This document shows, in pieces, positions 1-11,662 of a stretch of DNA of 64,000 nucleotides; the stretch's first letter is position 1, and the number at the start of each line of letters is the position of its first letter. The notes under the pieces are model-generated. The model saw only the letters and a program-made list of their open reading frames with translations, was not told where the DNA came from and did not search any database. The translations under genes were made by a program, and so were the position numbers. Origin of the DNA: Rhizomys pruinosus (lineage: Eukaryota > Chordata > Mammalia > Rodentia > Spalacidae); NCBI GenBank assembly GCA_009823505.1, contig VZQC01004530.1, positions 1,347,693 to 1,411,692 on the forward strand, read 5' to 3'.

Positions 1-1995
1 AAAATCTTCATGTAGCATTTTGCCTGTTTCAGAATTTTTGAATTCAGTTATGAAGGATTTAGAGTCTTTGGAGGAGTCATGTTGCCCATCGCTTTCTCAT
101 GTTTCTTGTGTTTCTGTCTCGTGATTTGTACACTGCTTAGTTGGGATACCTTTTTCTGGTTTTATTTGGAACCCTTCTTATTGAGCAGCCTGCTATCAAA
201 GGCTCGATTCCTCATACTTCTTGTAGAGGAGCGCCCGAGTTTTCATAACAGCAAGAACATCAAGCCATCAAAGATAAAGAAATGTGGTTAAAATTCATTG
301 AAGTCCACCAATACATCAACAAAGAACATAAAACAGAACATGTGAAACAATGAAGACAAAAATTATTTAGAATAAATGTGAAAACAATAAGTGAATAAGT
401 TAAAGGAAGAGGGAATGGAAGGAGAAAATAGAGATGGCAAGTTAAATAAACAGACTGAAAAAGAAGAGTAAGGAGAATACTATTATGTAGGAGATTTGAA
501 AAGAGAACGAGATTAGAAAAAAATAAAAATGTAAGAAACAGCAACAAAAAACTCATAAGACAAAAATTATATTTTCCAATAATGATAAAGTTCAGAAAAG
601 AACTTAGATAAATATAAGAGGAAATTTGATACAATGAAAGGGGAAAAATGGAAGAAAAAATGTCCAATAATAAAAAATTCTCAAACCTAATTAGATGAAT
701 TTATGGAATCTAGTAAAATAATCAAACCATAATTTTTAAGTAAGATCAAGCCGGAATATTGCTAAAAGATAGCAAAGAGAAAAATGCTACATGCGGCAGG
801 GTTTCTGAGGACTTGAAACCTCGAGACTGGCAGTTGAATGCGTGGGAGGGACCTTGGATCTGCAGCTCTGGTCTCTCCACTGGTTTACGTTAGCTTTGCG
901 CTTGTGTTGAACACGTGTCCAGTGTCCACCAGAGCTGTCCTCACCTCCTTAGCTTCCTTCCCCTGTACCAGGGACCTCTGCTGGCCACACCTGGATTTAC
1001 AGCCTAGGTCTAGCACATTCTCTTCTCTTCCTAAATAAGTTCCTTGAGGTGTCCAGTGTTCTAGGGGCTGGGGTAGTGATGTCTCCTAAAGGTGTTGGGA
1101 GTCTGGGAAACAGCGGCACCACTTGAGGTTTATATAGACGGATGACCTGTTTTCATACGTTGAAGATAGTCTAAGTATTAATCACCTTCTTGGGAAATGC
1201 ATTTTCCAGTTCTTGACTCACCTGATAGACCTGCTGATCTCAGGCTCAGAGCTACCAAATTCCAGTGTTATTGTCAGTTGATGAGATCTACTCCCTGCCA
1301 CTGAGGGTGGGATTATGCCCTTGATGCCAAGATCCAAGCCTCCAGCAGCCTATGCTTTCCAGCTTGTTGGTGTCAGATCTTTCTGCTGTCCTAGGACTGT
1401 CTCTAACCCTAGAACTGTGGCTGGTAAAATTCAGACTCCCTGACTACAGTTGTTACCTGTTTGTACACTCTGAAGGTGGCTTATCTTAGACAGTAGGTTC
1501 TGTCTCAAGAGGGAAACCTGGCCACTGCCCTCTGAGCCAGTATAGAGTGACCAACAGGAATCCTCTCTACTGCCGACCTGTCTACTCTAGGAATCACTGT
1601 CTTAACGACATCTACAACTGAGCTTAGGCATATGAAAGTGGGCTTTACCTGTGGGTTAGACTCCAGTTCCTTCATCTGGACTGCTCCTCTTGCTTTGGGA
1701 TGGGGTTTCTGCATCCCTTCCCTGCCCTGGGCAGCTACCTGGCTGGCACTGGGTTCTTCTTTATTTCTTTTTCATGCACCACTCCTCTTCTAATCTTCTC
1801 TTTACAGACATCACTACCTTTGTCAATTTCTGAAGATCTTTCTCTCTTTGAAAGAGAGTCTGGCCCTGATTATATGCACTCTTCTCCTTAACTGGGTGAT
1901 GTGGAAGCGGCTTTTAGTCCACAATCTTATGGGGGAAGTCTAGTTCTGAAATTCTAACATCAGATTCATTAAAGCATATTAAAAACCTTCATTTA
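1..1995. other. Unique or unrecognised sequence, no gene
   Basis: No supportable gene. About 290-720 is strongly purine/A-rich on the plus strand. About 770-1900 is mixed sequence with only short open frames (60-70 codons) and no recognisable domain. Parts resemble the 5' region of an old rodent LINE-1 by general feel only; I cannot anchor this with a motif. Confidence 0.4.
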
Positions 1996-1999
1996 TTTT

Positions 2000-2168
2000 T
2001 TTTTCTGAGCATGTGAATGTGCTTGTATGTCAAAGTGTGGATGTAGAAGTTGGAGAACAGCTTCTAAGAGTTGCTTCTCTCCTTCAACTCTGTGGGTTCC
2101 AGGATTGAACTCAGTTTGTCAGGCTTGGGGCCAGCACTTTTACCCACCCAGCTATCTTACGGGTCCTT
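2000..2168 (-). mobile_element. Old B2-superfamily (B3-like) SINE, minus strand
   Basis: Read on the minus strand the segment has a degenerate tRNA-like head (complement of the gctatcttacgggtcc end), the 'gacaaactgagttcaatcc' B-box region, and a T-rich plus-strand stretch near 2000 that is the A-rich tail. It is much more diverged than the young B2 copies here, and no clean target-site duplication is visible. Confidence 0.7.
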
Positions 2169-2169
2169 G

Positions 2170-3005
2170 ACATTGAGCTTTTTAGCAGAAAAATGTGGGT
2201 AAGTGTTTCAGTTCTGTGTGGATGCTCAGCACCTCTGCTTTTCCACTAAGCTCATCCTTAGCGACACTCCAGCTCACAGGCTGAGAAGAATGGGGGATGA
2301 AGGAATTTCCTTTCCTTTCTCAGATCTTCTCCTTCAGGAGATCTGTTCCCTCCACTTTGAAATACATTCTAAGCTAGCTGCTGCTCAAAACAACTCTACA
2401 GCTGCCCTGGCCCAAACCCTTGCCTGCCTGCTCAAGTTCCTGTGGCCGTAACTTCCTATTGTATGTCTCTGCTTTTCTCTTCCATTTCCAGATCCTGCTT
2501 TCTCCTACGATGAGCACACTGTTTAATTTCTTCTTTAATAATTGAAATCAATTTTGAAAAGAAAACAGAGCACTTGCCAGACATGCACAGGAGCCCAGGA
2601 TATGATACTTAGCCCTGCCAACAAACAATGAACCAAAGAAAATCAGATCAAATCGCTCCTTTACTACAAAAGAAATAAATATATGAAATTCAAAATATTC
2701 TCATTAGGGTTAGAATAAACCAGGAAATTTTCAAGTATAGCCTTGCAGGCCCAGGAGGCCCGGCCCTGCTCCTGTCTTCAATCTCATTTCACACCGCTTT
2801 AAGTCTTCACACAATTTCTCCTTTTGTTTCTGCTGGGTCTTTACTCACATGTCACTTCAAGGAACCATATTTACCCACCTCTTTGACCATGTGTTTTTGA
2901 GACTCTGCCCTACCTCCCCCGAGCTAGCCTTTCTTCCCCACATATCATGAATAAAGTGTTCTCATAGTGTTAAATAGCAGGTTCAGAACCCTCATAATCA
3001 GCTGC
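2170..3005. other. Unique sequence with a possible ID-like fragment
   Basis: No gene. About 2565-2640 resembles a diverged ID SINE ('gagcacttgccagacatgca' followed by a degenerate B box). A frame of 82 codons at 2203-2451 shows no domain and is probably chance. Confidence 0.4.
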
Positions 3006-3007
3006 AG

Positions 3008-3284
3008 ACTCTACTTCCTGTGTCCTGGTAACACCCTAACCTTAAGACTCAACTTCCTGTGTCCTGGTAACACCCTAACCTTAAGAATCTACTTCCTGTG
3101 CTCTGGTAACACACCCTAACCTTAAGACTCAACTTCCTGTGTCCTGGTAACACCCTAAACTTAAGACTCTACTTCCTGTGCTCTGGTAATACACCCTAAC
3201 CTTAAGACTCTACTTCCTGTGTCCTGGTAACACCCTAACCTTAAGACTCTACTTCCTGTGTCCTGGTAACCTCCTAACCTTAAG
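3008..3284. repeat. Minisatellite, about 7 copies of a 39-41 bp unit
   Basis: Seven head-to-tail copies of a unit containing 'acttcctgtgtcctggtaac' followed by 'accctaaccttaag'. Copies differ by substitutions (tgtcctgg/tgctctgg) and a 2-bp indel (aacacc versus aacacacc). The minus-strand frame across it gives a repeated peptide (LRLGCYQDTGSRV), which is a by-product of the repeat and not a gene. Confidence 0.93.
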
Positions 3285-3473
3285 GATGGGAAAGCTCTAC
3301 AGTTGATCCTCCTTGGAATTTGAAAAACCACATGAAAGGAGGGCAGGAGCGTCACAATGGCCTCTCACCAAGGTTTAAGGTGCCATATGAAGGGAAGGGT
3401 GGTGGAGATAGTGGGGTCTGTTGAGGCCTATAAATGGAAACCCATTTCTTCCTGATAAAGCATGGCTATTTTT

Positions 3474-3807
3474 TCATATATGTGGGTGTCGTGTGAAATC
3501 ACACGTATACAAATGTTTGCCTATGTGTGAGGACATATGTGTGTGCATATGTAGATGTCAACATCTTCCTGGACCACTCTTCACATTCTATATTGAGCCA
3601 GGGTCTCTCCCTGAAACTGGAGCTTGCCAGTCCCTGCCATTCTAGCTAGCTAGCTGGCCCTGAAGTCACCATCTCTGCTCTCCAGTGTTGGGATTCCAGA
3701 CAGCTACCATGCCTGCTTGGTGCAAGTAGGCTCTGGGGACCTGAACTCCATCTTGCATGCTTGCATAGCAAACACCTCATCCTCATCCACTGGGCCATCT
3801 CCCCAGA
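3474..3807 (-). mobile_element. Composite tRNA-headed SINE (B4-like), minus strand
   Basis: The element is bounded by an almost perfect duplication, 'taaagcatggctattttt' at about 3456-3473 and 'taagcatggctattttt' ending at 3825, so it is a real retrotransposed unit. On the minus strand it has a tRNA-like head (complement of gggccatctccccag) and then a monomer-like section. Similar units occur near 11188, 14095 and 55185. The family name is uncertain. Confidence 0.75.
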
Positions 3808-3904
3808 ATAAGCATGGCTATTTTTGTAGATTGAAAAATAATGTTTTTCCCTTCTTCACTTATTTAAGTGGAATTTTTGTGAATTTCTTATATTTTGATC
3901 CTAT

Positions 3905-4770
3905 TTAGACTTGCTCTCCTATCGGCACCCCTCTTAATCATCCCCCATCAAATTTCATGCCTGTGTCAATATATATGAAGGCCTGTGGAGTCAACTTTGT
4001 GATGCCAAATGTCCTTCAGCGTACATACATCCACTGCAGCCTGGTTAACCCATGTAGTGTCACATCCTTGGAGAAAACCAGTTCTCTCTCCCAGCAATTG
4101 GTTGCCAATGTTTCTTCAGCTATGACTGGGAATCCTTCCCCACTTCCCCACTTCCCCACTTCTATGATGGGATGTTTGTCTGGCTTGAGCTTGCATGGGT
4201 CTTGTGCATTGTGTTACCATTGCTATAAGTTCATATGAGAAACTTCCTAGTTCTCTTAAACAGTCTGTTTCCTTGTATCATCTACCACCTCCAGCTCAGA
4301 CAGTCTATCTGTACCCTTTTCTACAATGGTCCCTGAGCCTTAGGTGACAGAGGTTTTATATTGATGTCCTATTCAGGGAAAGCATTCTGCAGTCTCTTTA
4401 TTCCCTGTAGTTTCTTCAGTTGTAGCTTTTGGGGTTAATCACTACCTGTTGCATAAAGAAACTTCACTGTGAGAGTTGGGAGATGAGTATGATCAGAAGA
4501 TACTATAGTATGCAAAGTACCAAGGGGGAAAAGCCATCCTGATTCCAAACAGCTGTAAAGTCTATGCCCCACAGCAATGACCGGCCAAGCAAATAATCTC
4601 TACTGATGCAGCAGTAGTGGGGCTTTTATCTGGGAGGTAATCAATAGCTGTTTAATTGGACTTAAGGTCTTCTCAATGGGATGGAACTCATGTGTGGTTC
4701 TGTAAACAGCCAAATATACATCAGGGTAGAGGTCATAAAAAACCTATTTTTGTCACTTTCTAGACCAACA
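3905..4770 (-). mobile_element. L1 3' UTR fragment with internal inversion
   Basis: About 3905-4488 aligns by eye to the L1 3' UTR segments near 40.1-40.5 and 60.2-60.6 kb in the same orientation (shared 'ccctgagcctta' and 'aatcaccatct'-like blocks). About 4490-4770 matches the same UTR in the opposite orientation ('ttggacttaaggtcttctc' versus complement 'aatttaaggcctgctccaa' near 60770). The switch suggests a 5'-inverted (twin-primed) L1 insertion. Ends are approximate. Confidence 0.6.
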
Positions 4771-4774
4771 CAAT

Positions 4775-6180
4775 TTCTTATTGTATTCTAAATATGCATC
4801 CTTATATTTACAGACAAGTATAACTCTCATCATTCATCAAAGAAGCTTCTTTTTGCTTCAGAGGGAAATTGTTACAAAGTTCCACAACTGGTCAAGTGCA
4901 AAGAATAACTAGGTGTCTGTAAGTAACCTTTCTCTAGAAAGTTTATGAAATAGGGCAAAGCCTCCCTCCACACATAGGTTGGAATAGAGGTCCCTTGATC
5001 TTTGTCTACTCCATGCTGCAGTGGTGCCTTTTGCCTTCTCCAGGCCTTTCCCTCATCACTCCATCTTCTACACTGTGCTCTCTGTGTCCCACCTGAGTTC
5101 ATTCAACAAAGAACTGGGAAGCTCAAGAGAGGCCAAATCGTGATTGCAGTAACAGTAGCATTTATAAGTACCTCAAATTATCTATGAATTCATTTGTTTA
5201 TTTGTGTTGTTTTGTGATTTTTTTCCCCCAGAGCAATGTGAAAAAAATGTCTATTTACTTCAGATGTGTCTCTGAAAGCCTGAAGGATCTGATTCAAGTC
5301 TATCATGATAAGCCAATGAGTTTATTGAGGTTTCACCCAAAGGCAGCTTGCATTAGTGAAAAGCCTCCCCTGTCCCCCACCATTGGCGAGGACACATGAA
5401 AAGCTGAACCATGTAGGCATCCAAACTCCCAATCAACTTTTTACCTCCTATATATACTTTATTCCTCAAGACAATGGGTGGCTGGCACAGGAGTGCCTGC
5501 AGCTGGCGGGGCAGGAGGGAGCGTGACTGGAATCTCAGGTATAGTTCCGACAGCTCTGTCTCCTCTTTCTAGGAGGGAATCCTCCTATCTTCATTGCCTT
5601 GCCATCCACTTGGCTGTGGCTGTATGGTTCTGTCGTTGCTGTAACTGGGGGGTCGAGGTTTTCTGTAGGTCACTGCACAGCTCTGCTTCCTGATGGGGAT
5701 GATCGTGACATACCTGAGGGAATCATCTCCACCTCGCCAGAGTTCATTGTCTTCTGAACTACAATATAGGTTCCATCTGGTCACTCACTGTTGTCTGGGT
5801 TGTGGTTGAATCCAAAAACGTCAATATCTATTGTTCAATACGTAGATGGATACATTGGGAATGAATGTTCAGCTGAAAATAAAAGTTGCTTTACATCCAT
5901 TTGGGTGTTCCAACCAACCTCTAAGTCTATGTAACACTAGACTCTTTTAATGTTTGCCAAGCCTAAACTTCTTTAAATAATCTACAGGTGATAATATCAC
6001 TAGTTCAGGTTGAAGTTGCAATCTATTTGAGCTGGCTTTCTCTACCAATGCTAAATCCATAGGCATAGATACTCATTTTTAAAACAGACGTTTATGTAAC
6101 ATACCTTTGTAGAAAGAGACACAACAGATATAACCTTTCTATGCATACAGTGGATGGATTGGGGTTTAAAGATCTTTATT
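4775..6180. other. Unique sequence, no gene recognised
   Basis: Several frames of 60-76 codons on both strands, none with a recognisable domain. The minus-strand frames around 5569-5820 look weakly protein-like, but I cannot assign them to any family and stops interrupt every frame. Confidence 0.5.
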
Positions 6181-6182
6181 CT

Positions 6183-6420
6183 GGGGGCTGGAATGATAGC
6201 TACAAGTTTAAGACAACTTACTGCTCTTGCAGAAGACTCAGTTTTGGTTCCCAGCACCCAATGATGGAGAATTAATGTCCGTAACTTCAGTTCTAGGGAT
6301 CAAGTGGCCTCTTCTGGTATCCACGAGCACTGCACACACATTGTGCTCTTACATACATGCAGGCAAAACACTCATACACACAAACTTCAAAAAACTAAAC
6401 TAAAATAAAATATATTTACT
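6183..6420 (+). mobile_element. Diverged B2-type SINE
   Basis: Begins 'gggggctggaatgatagct' and continues with a degenerate B box ('ttttggttcccagcaccc'), the 'ttctagggatcaagtggcct' middle and an A-rich tail with aataaaat. More diverged than the young copies. Confidence 0.8.
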
Positions 6421-6554
6421 TGGGGAGGGTGGAGGAAAATTGTCCTCAGGAGTTATTTCTTCAATTGTTTTTTTTTTTTTTTCAAGTCTTTAATATAACA
6501 TTGTATATATTACTGTATCACATCCTCAGTTGGATAGGCTAGAGGGGACTGCCA

Positions 6555-6700
6555 TTAGTAATTCTCACCACAACCTAAAGAACTAGACACGGACATATCC
6601 ATTGCTCAGATGTGAAAACTGACACACAGAGACAAGGACTGCCAGCAAACGGCTGGGGTCATATAGATCCAAGTCCTGGCCTGTCATTTCTGATATAAAA
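6555..6700 (+). mobile_element. MIR remnant
   Basis: Contains the MIR-type core of a degenerate 'cagatgtgaaaactgacacacagag' block followed by a 'gctggggtcatatagatccaagtcctg'-like stretch. Ancient and diverged; identification is from the recalled MIR consensus. Confidence 0.6.
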
Positions 6701-7325
6701 GGGACTTCAAGGAGGTCTCCCGGCCCTTCTGTCTTATGAGGTTAGACCGAGAAGCTGGCAGTCTATGAAGCTGGAAGTCGGTTCTCATGAGCTCTCACAT
6801 CTGCCAGAGTCTTGATCTTAGACTTTTTAGCCTCCAGAATTTTGGGAAATCAAAACTTGCTGTTTATAAGCCACTCTTTGTGGTATTTTTGTTGTAGCAC
6901 CCCCAATGTTCCAGAAGAGCAAAGGATAAAGACTTCTTGAAATCACATCTTTGCATCTGTGTGGAAGCATCCAGCCTCGCATAGATGCTTTAGAAAGTGT
7001 CCTACTTATCTGCCCCATGGTTCTTCTTTTTCTGTGTCCCTCCCTAAATGTTTGCCAGCCTGGTTGGAAAAAACAAGATGTTTCCAATTTTCAGTATTCA
7101 AATACTGTTGTGCAATAAATTGTTCTTGTCTGATGGTTTTTATGTCATTGTGTGACGCTTTTTCAAACCAAAACATTCATTCTTTAAGAGGCTTGTCAGA
7201 TGTTGGCGGCCTCCAATAGCAACATAAAGCGAGGTCTTACTTAATCTGGGCCTTTGTGCAAATGTTCCTCTCTAGAGAAGACTTCTAGACTCTTCTCAGT
7301 CACTTTCCTCTGTATCCTCACCTCA
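6701..7325. other. Unique sequence, no gene recognised
   Basis: Overlapping 86-codon frames on both strands (6827-7087 minus, 6959-7219 plus) have no recognisable domain, and both-strand openness suggests chance. Confidence 0.5.
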
Positions 7326-7329
7326 TTTT

Positions 7330-7512
7330 ATTTTCAAAACTCTTTATTGCTCCCTGACTTCTATTATCCTTTAAAAGTATAGCAGTCTCTTTTACAAAAA
7401 TTGAAATTATCTTCATGAAAACAAAGGCTTGATCTTAGTCAGCACCATATGTATTTCCAGAGTCCAGAACGGTGCCTTGCCAGTAAGAAGCCCTACATGA
7501 ATGAATGATGTC
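7330..7512 (+). mobile_element. L2-like ancient LINE 3' end
   Basis: The stretch ends with 'gaacggtgccttgccagtaagaagccc...atgaatgaatga', resembling the L2 3' terminus, which typically ends in tandem gaatga. Diverged; approximate limits. Confidence 0.5.
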
Positions 7513-7613
7513 CCTGTCTGCACATCCAAGGAGACCTTGACTCTGGTAGTGGAGGAACAACTGGACATTCTTGACTTTGGGACATTATGAATGTTATAGA
7601 ATCACTGACTTCA

Positions 7614-7847
7614 GGGGCTGGAGAGATGGCCTAGTGGTTAAGAGCGTTGACTGCTCTTGCAGACGACCCGGGTTCGATCCCCAGCCCCCACATGGTGGCA
7701 AAGAACCGTCTTTGACTCCAGTTCCAGGGGAATCCGAGACCCTCTTCTGACCTCCGAGGTATTGCATGACATGGGTGTACAAACCTGCATGCATACAGTA
7801 CATTCATACACATAAAAAAATTAAATAAAATTTAAAAAATTAAAAAA
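7614..7847 (+). mobile_element. B2 SINE, subfamily without the 17-bp duplication
   Basis: Starts at ggggctggagagatggcc and has a tRNA-type A box (tggcctagtgg), B box (ggttcgatccc) and A-rich tail. Flanked by a 16-bp target-site duplication, agaatcactgacttca at 7598-7613 and agaatcactaacttca at 7848-7863 (one mismatch). The tail carries aataaa. Confidence 0.96.
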
Positions 7848-8125
7848 AGAATCACTAACTTCAATACATTTATTCTGTAGTTATTAATATCTATTGGTCA
7901 AGATGAGAATGAGTTCTAATTTGATTTGGATTCTAAGCATACATTCTTAGCACCATTAGGATAGTTGAGGTCAATCATTCACAAACTTTGCTTGAACTAA
8001 TCTTGGCCATCAGTATAAGTGAACCTAAGAAATATATGAAAAAGTCCCAAGATGAAACAATGATATTGAATGGACTTTTCTTAGATCCCTAGCATTCCAC
8101 TTGTCCTTGGTTTCCTTTTAAAAAC

Positions 8126-8345
8126 CTAGGTGGGGATGGGAGGCTAAGCAGTTAAAAGCACTGGCTGTTCTTGTTGAGGGCCTGGGTTCATGTTCTAGTA
8201 CCCTCACGGTGTCTAACAACCGTGTAACTCCAGGGGGAAGTCAGATGCCTCTTCTGGCTTCTATGAGTATTGTATGACATGAGTACACTTATATACATGC
8301 AGGCAACACACTCAAGCACATAAAATAAAAATATTAAGTAAGTAA
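8126..8345 (+). mobile_element. Diverged B2-type SINE
   Basis: A degenerate B2 head ('gggaggctaagcagttaaaagcactgg'), a decayed B box ('gggttcatgttctagtacc') and a tail with aaaataaaaatatt. Lies just upstream of a young B2 whose target-site duplication falls in or next to this element's A-rich tail. Confidence 0.8.
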
Positions 8346-8365
8346 AATATTATAAAAACAGAACT

Positions 8366-8604
8366 GGGGGGCTGGAGAGATGGCCTAGCGGTTAAGAGCG
8401 CTGACCGCTCTTGCAGAGGACCCGGGTTCGATCCCCAGCACCCACATGGTGGCCGAGAACCGTCTGAAACTCCAATTCCAGGAGAACTCCAATTCCAGGG
8501 GAATCTGACACCCTCTTCTGACCTCCGCGGCATTGCACGACACGGGTGCACAGACCTGCATGTAGACAGTACATTCATACACATACAGAAATAAAAAAAA
8601 ACCA
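8366..8604 (+). mobile_element. Young B2 SINE with 17-bp internal duplication
   Basis: A near-consensus copy. A box tggcctagcgg and B box ggttcgatccc match the pol III consensus, and many CpGs survive (gaccgctc, cccgggttcg, ctccgcggc, acgacacggg), implying a recent insertion. The unit aactccaattccaggag at 8468-8484 is repeated at 8485-8501. Duplication aaaaacagaact flanks it (8354-8365, and ending at 8616). Confidence 0.97.
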
Positions 8605-8616
8605 AAAAACAGAACT

Positions 8617-10010
8617 AGGAATACTGTCTGTCTCACTAACAGATTTAATGATAGCCAATGAATTTTCTGAAAGAACTCAGGAATAACCAAACACATGTAT
8701 GTGACCTTTTGTTACTTCTGGGGATGCCTGTTCATTCTTTGGAAGGACAGCAATAAACCCAGTCAAGTCATTGTAAAGATTATTTCATTGTCCTGGGAAC
8801 AAAAGATAGTTGTTTTAAGACATGCCCTCTATTTAGTGGAGTTGATTGATATACATATAATATGTACCTATAATATAGTCATAGTTTTAGTTATAAAAGC
8901 TGTCCCTAGGTCATGTGAGGAAAAAATGTTACTGATATTTCCTGGGGTTCTACATAGAGAACATAACTTCCAGATGTTCTGTCCCAGAGTACGTGAGGAT
9001 GCCCCCAGGCTAGAAAATGGTCCTCTCCTCCCCGGGCTTTGATCTGGGCTTGGCAGTTGGGTCCCTGATGTCGCTCCTGCTATACGTATTTTAGCACAAA
9101 CCCCGCTCTGCCCCCATTGCATGCATTTGTTTTCTCAGCTTCCTCTACAGAGTTTCCATCTGCATTCAAACAGTCCCTGTCTTTAGTGGACTCTCCAACA
9201 CAGCTCTCAGGGCGTGTGTTTAGGGGTAATCATCTCCAGGCAACCCTGGACAGTCCCAGAGGCTGCCTTTGCTGTCATCTTCCTGTGAAATGCTGGGCTC
9301 TTTTGAATGCTCATAAATGGGCATTTTCATGCAGAGTCCATCGTTTTGAATTGGATTTCAATAGCTGCTCTGGTGGCTGCCTGCCAGCCTGAAAATGTCC
9401 GTGCTTGTGAGTGAGCCTCAGTGAGTCTGTTTGGAACTGGCTGGCTCTGCTTTTAGCAACATACTAGGCTGAGCCCAGAAAATATTTTGCGATATTTATT
9501 TTTATAGTATGAATGAGCAAAACATTCAAGAAAGTGTTGATGGGGCTCCAATTCTCAAACTCTGGCTTAGAAAATAAAATAGAAATTCAGATTCTCTACT
9601 TGAACCCCTTACCCTATTCTCCCTTTTTTTCAAGTGGGGGCCAATCGTTGCTGGCTTTGGCACAAGCAGCAATGTGTTGAAATGCTGTAAATTATAGTTA
9701 ATGTGATATGATTCTGTTTACTCTTGTCCAACAGTGTTGAACCTACCAATTTTTCTGTCTTGGCTTCCCATGAATTAAGGCAACCAGAGAATAGCCAGTT
9801 GGAAAGCTGGATCATTTTCTTTTCTAGCCAGAGTCAAAGACGAGAACAAATAGTGAATTCTGGCCCCCAAAGAAAAGGTTGTTTGGCTCTGAGGAGGCAT
9901 TTGGAGAAAGCCTAAGACACTGCCTCCATTTGCTTTTGAAGAAAAAGGATTATGTTCTGGGATGTAAGGAATTGAAAGCATGATTCAATTTCCTAGATAA
10001 GATCCATGCT
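8617..10010. other. Unique sequence, no gene recognised
   Basis: Mixed-composition sequence. Frames of 60-115 codons exist (8695-9042 plus, 9117-9392 plus) without recognisable domains. No repeats identified by eye apart from short homopolymers. Confidence 0.5.
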
Positions 10011-10026
10011 AGTAAAACTGAATTGG

Positions 10027-10262
10027 GGGGGGGGGTCTGGAGAGATGGCCTAGCAGTTAAGAGCACCAACCGCTCTTACAGAGGACCCGGGTTCGATCCC
10101 CAGCACCCACATGGCGGCCGAGAACCGTCTGAAACTCCAATTCAGGAGAACTCCAGTTCCAGGGGAATCCGAAACCCTCTTCTGACCTCCACGGCATTGC
10201 ACGACACGGGTGCACAGACTTGCATGCAGACAGTACATTCATACACATACAGAAAAAAAAAA
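10027..10262 (+). mobile_element. Young B2 SINE with 17-bp internal duplication
   Basis: Has a run of G before tctggagagatggcctagc, an intact B box (ggttcgatccc), retained CpGs and an A-rich tail. The middle repeats as aactccaattcaggag (10133-10148) and aactccagttccagggg (10149-10165). Target-site duplication aaaactgaattgg flanks it at about 10014-10026 and 10263-10275. Confidence 0.96.
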
Positions 10263-10276
10263 AAAACTGAATTGGG

Positions 10277-11185
10277 ATGATTTCATAGCTAGGAGCTGAA
10301 TTCAAAAATAGACAGCCGCCATCTTGGATTTTCTCATTCAGAACCATGAGAATTATGAGAATTACCCTCAGGAGAAAGTACCCCATGAGGCCTCCCTGTT
10401 TATCCCTGACTTTTTAGAGAGCACTGTGCCTTTACAGGCAAGCTGACTCAGCTGGAATGCAAGGGACTCAGCTGCTCATTTGTCACAGTGCTGACTGACC
10501 AGTGTGACTAAGTCCTCCCAATGCCAAGACAGGGTTTGTTGGGTAAGTGTGGGATTAGTCAAATTTTACAAGATGATTAACAGTTTGGTTTTCATTGATT
10601 TTGTTGAAGTGAATTAAAGGTCTCAAGGATCAGATAGAGGTTTAAACAACATGGTATCTCTGTGGACACACAGAAGGACTTAGTTAAGACAGCCAGCCAC
10701 TACTGGATGTTTAGGGCACTGTGAGTAAGCAGTAAATGTGACTGTTACATAACTAGTTACATAGCTAGCTCTGATAACAAGCTACTTTTGTGTGATCCTC
10801 TATGAAACGATCTTAAGACCAAGGGTACATGCATGCTCTTGCCTGGAATAAAGCATATCACATTTGCAGGTGGCTTCATTCATCTACTTTAATCTCCTGG
10901 CTCCTTGTGATCAACTATCTCTGGTCCCTGAAGTTTTGAGAAAGGGCTATATTGGGTCTGTGGAGTTATTGTGGAAGTCCGGGGGGATTTTGAAGAAATC
11001 AATATATATGGCCAGAGAGAGTTATCATAAATGATTAAGAGAAAGGTCCAAATACTGCAAAATCTAATTAAGATTTGATTAAATAACCAAGAATGAATAT
11101 CTGTATTTTTGAAAGACAGAGGAAGAGCAACTGCAGAAAATATCCATTCTATTCTATCCCTAACAATCAGCCTTTAAAAACCATG
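10277..11185. other. Unique sequence, no gene recognised
   Basis: No repeat or open frame of note; AT-rich toward the right end. Confidence 0.5.
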
Positions 11186-11187
11186 TA

Positions 11188-11395
11188 AGGTGGGCTGAGG
11201 AGATAGCTGTCAGTAAATTGCTTGCCTGGCAAGAGCCAGAACCTGAATTCAATATCCAGAACCTACATCATACACCTGGATGTGGTGATATGTACTTATA
11301 ATCTGAGTGCTAAAGAGATATGGACAGCTGGCTCCCCGGGACTCACTGGCCAGCCAGCTTAACCTAATTGATGAGTAAGGGGCCAGTAATCCCCT
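11188..11395 (+). mobile_element. Composite tRNA-headed SINE (B4-like)
   Basis: A tRNA-like head ('gggctgaggagatagct...attgcttgcctggcaag') is followed by a section with 'gatgtggtgatatgtacttataatc' and 'actcactggccagccag', a layout of tRNA head plus 7SL-like body. Same family as 3474, 14095 and 55185. Confidence 0.65.
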
Positions 11396-11429
11396 GTGAT
11401 GGCACCCTACTAGATGCTGGGGAGCCAGC

Positions 11430-11635
11430 ATCTAGTCTTTACTGTCAAGACATTTGCAGAAGACCTGGGTTTGATTCCCAGTTCCCACATGGCCATTAAC
11501 AACTGTTGGTAACTCTAGTTCCAGAAGAATCAAACACCCTCTCCTGACCTCTGTGAGCATAGGTGCACTTGTGTATATGTAGGTAATACACTCATATACA
11601 AAATTAAAAATGATAAAATATATTTAAGAAGAAAT
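11430..11635 (+). mobile_element. Diverged B2-type SINE
   Basis: Contains a 'tttgcagaagacctgggtttgattcccag' B-box region, 'actctagttccagaagaatc' middle and a tail of aaaattaaaaatgataaaat. The head is degenerate where it joins the preceding composite SINE. Confidence 0.75.
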
Positions 11636-11662
11636 TTAGCTATGTAAAAATGAACTCACAAT

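Noticed and set aside
3008..3284. Regular repeats considered as a CRISPR array
   Set aside because: Units are directly tandem without unique spacers and the genome is clearly mammalian; it is a minisatellite.
5569..5820. Minus-strand stretch that looks protein-like (considered as a processed pseudogene)
   Set aside because: Stops in all frames and no family recognised; left as unique sequence.
7660..7690. tRNA-like A and B boxes in many places (for example in B2 copies)
   Set aside because: They belong to tRNA-derived SINE heads with A-rich tails and target-site duplications; no cloverleaf with acceptor stem, so not tRNA genes.
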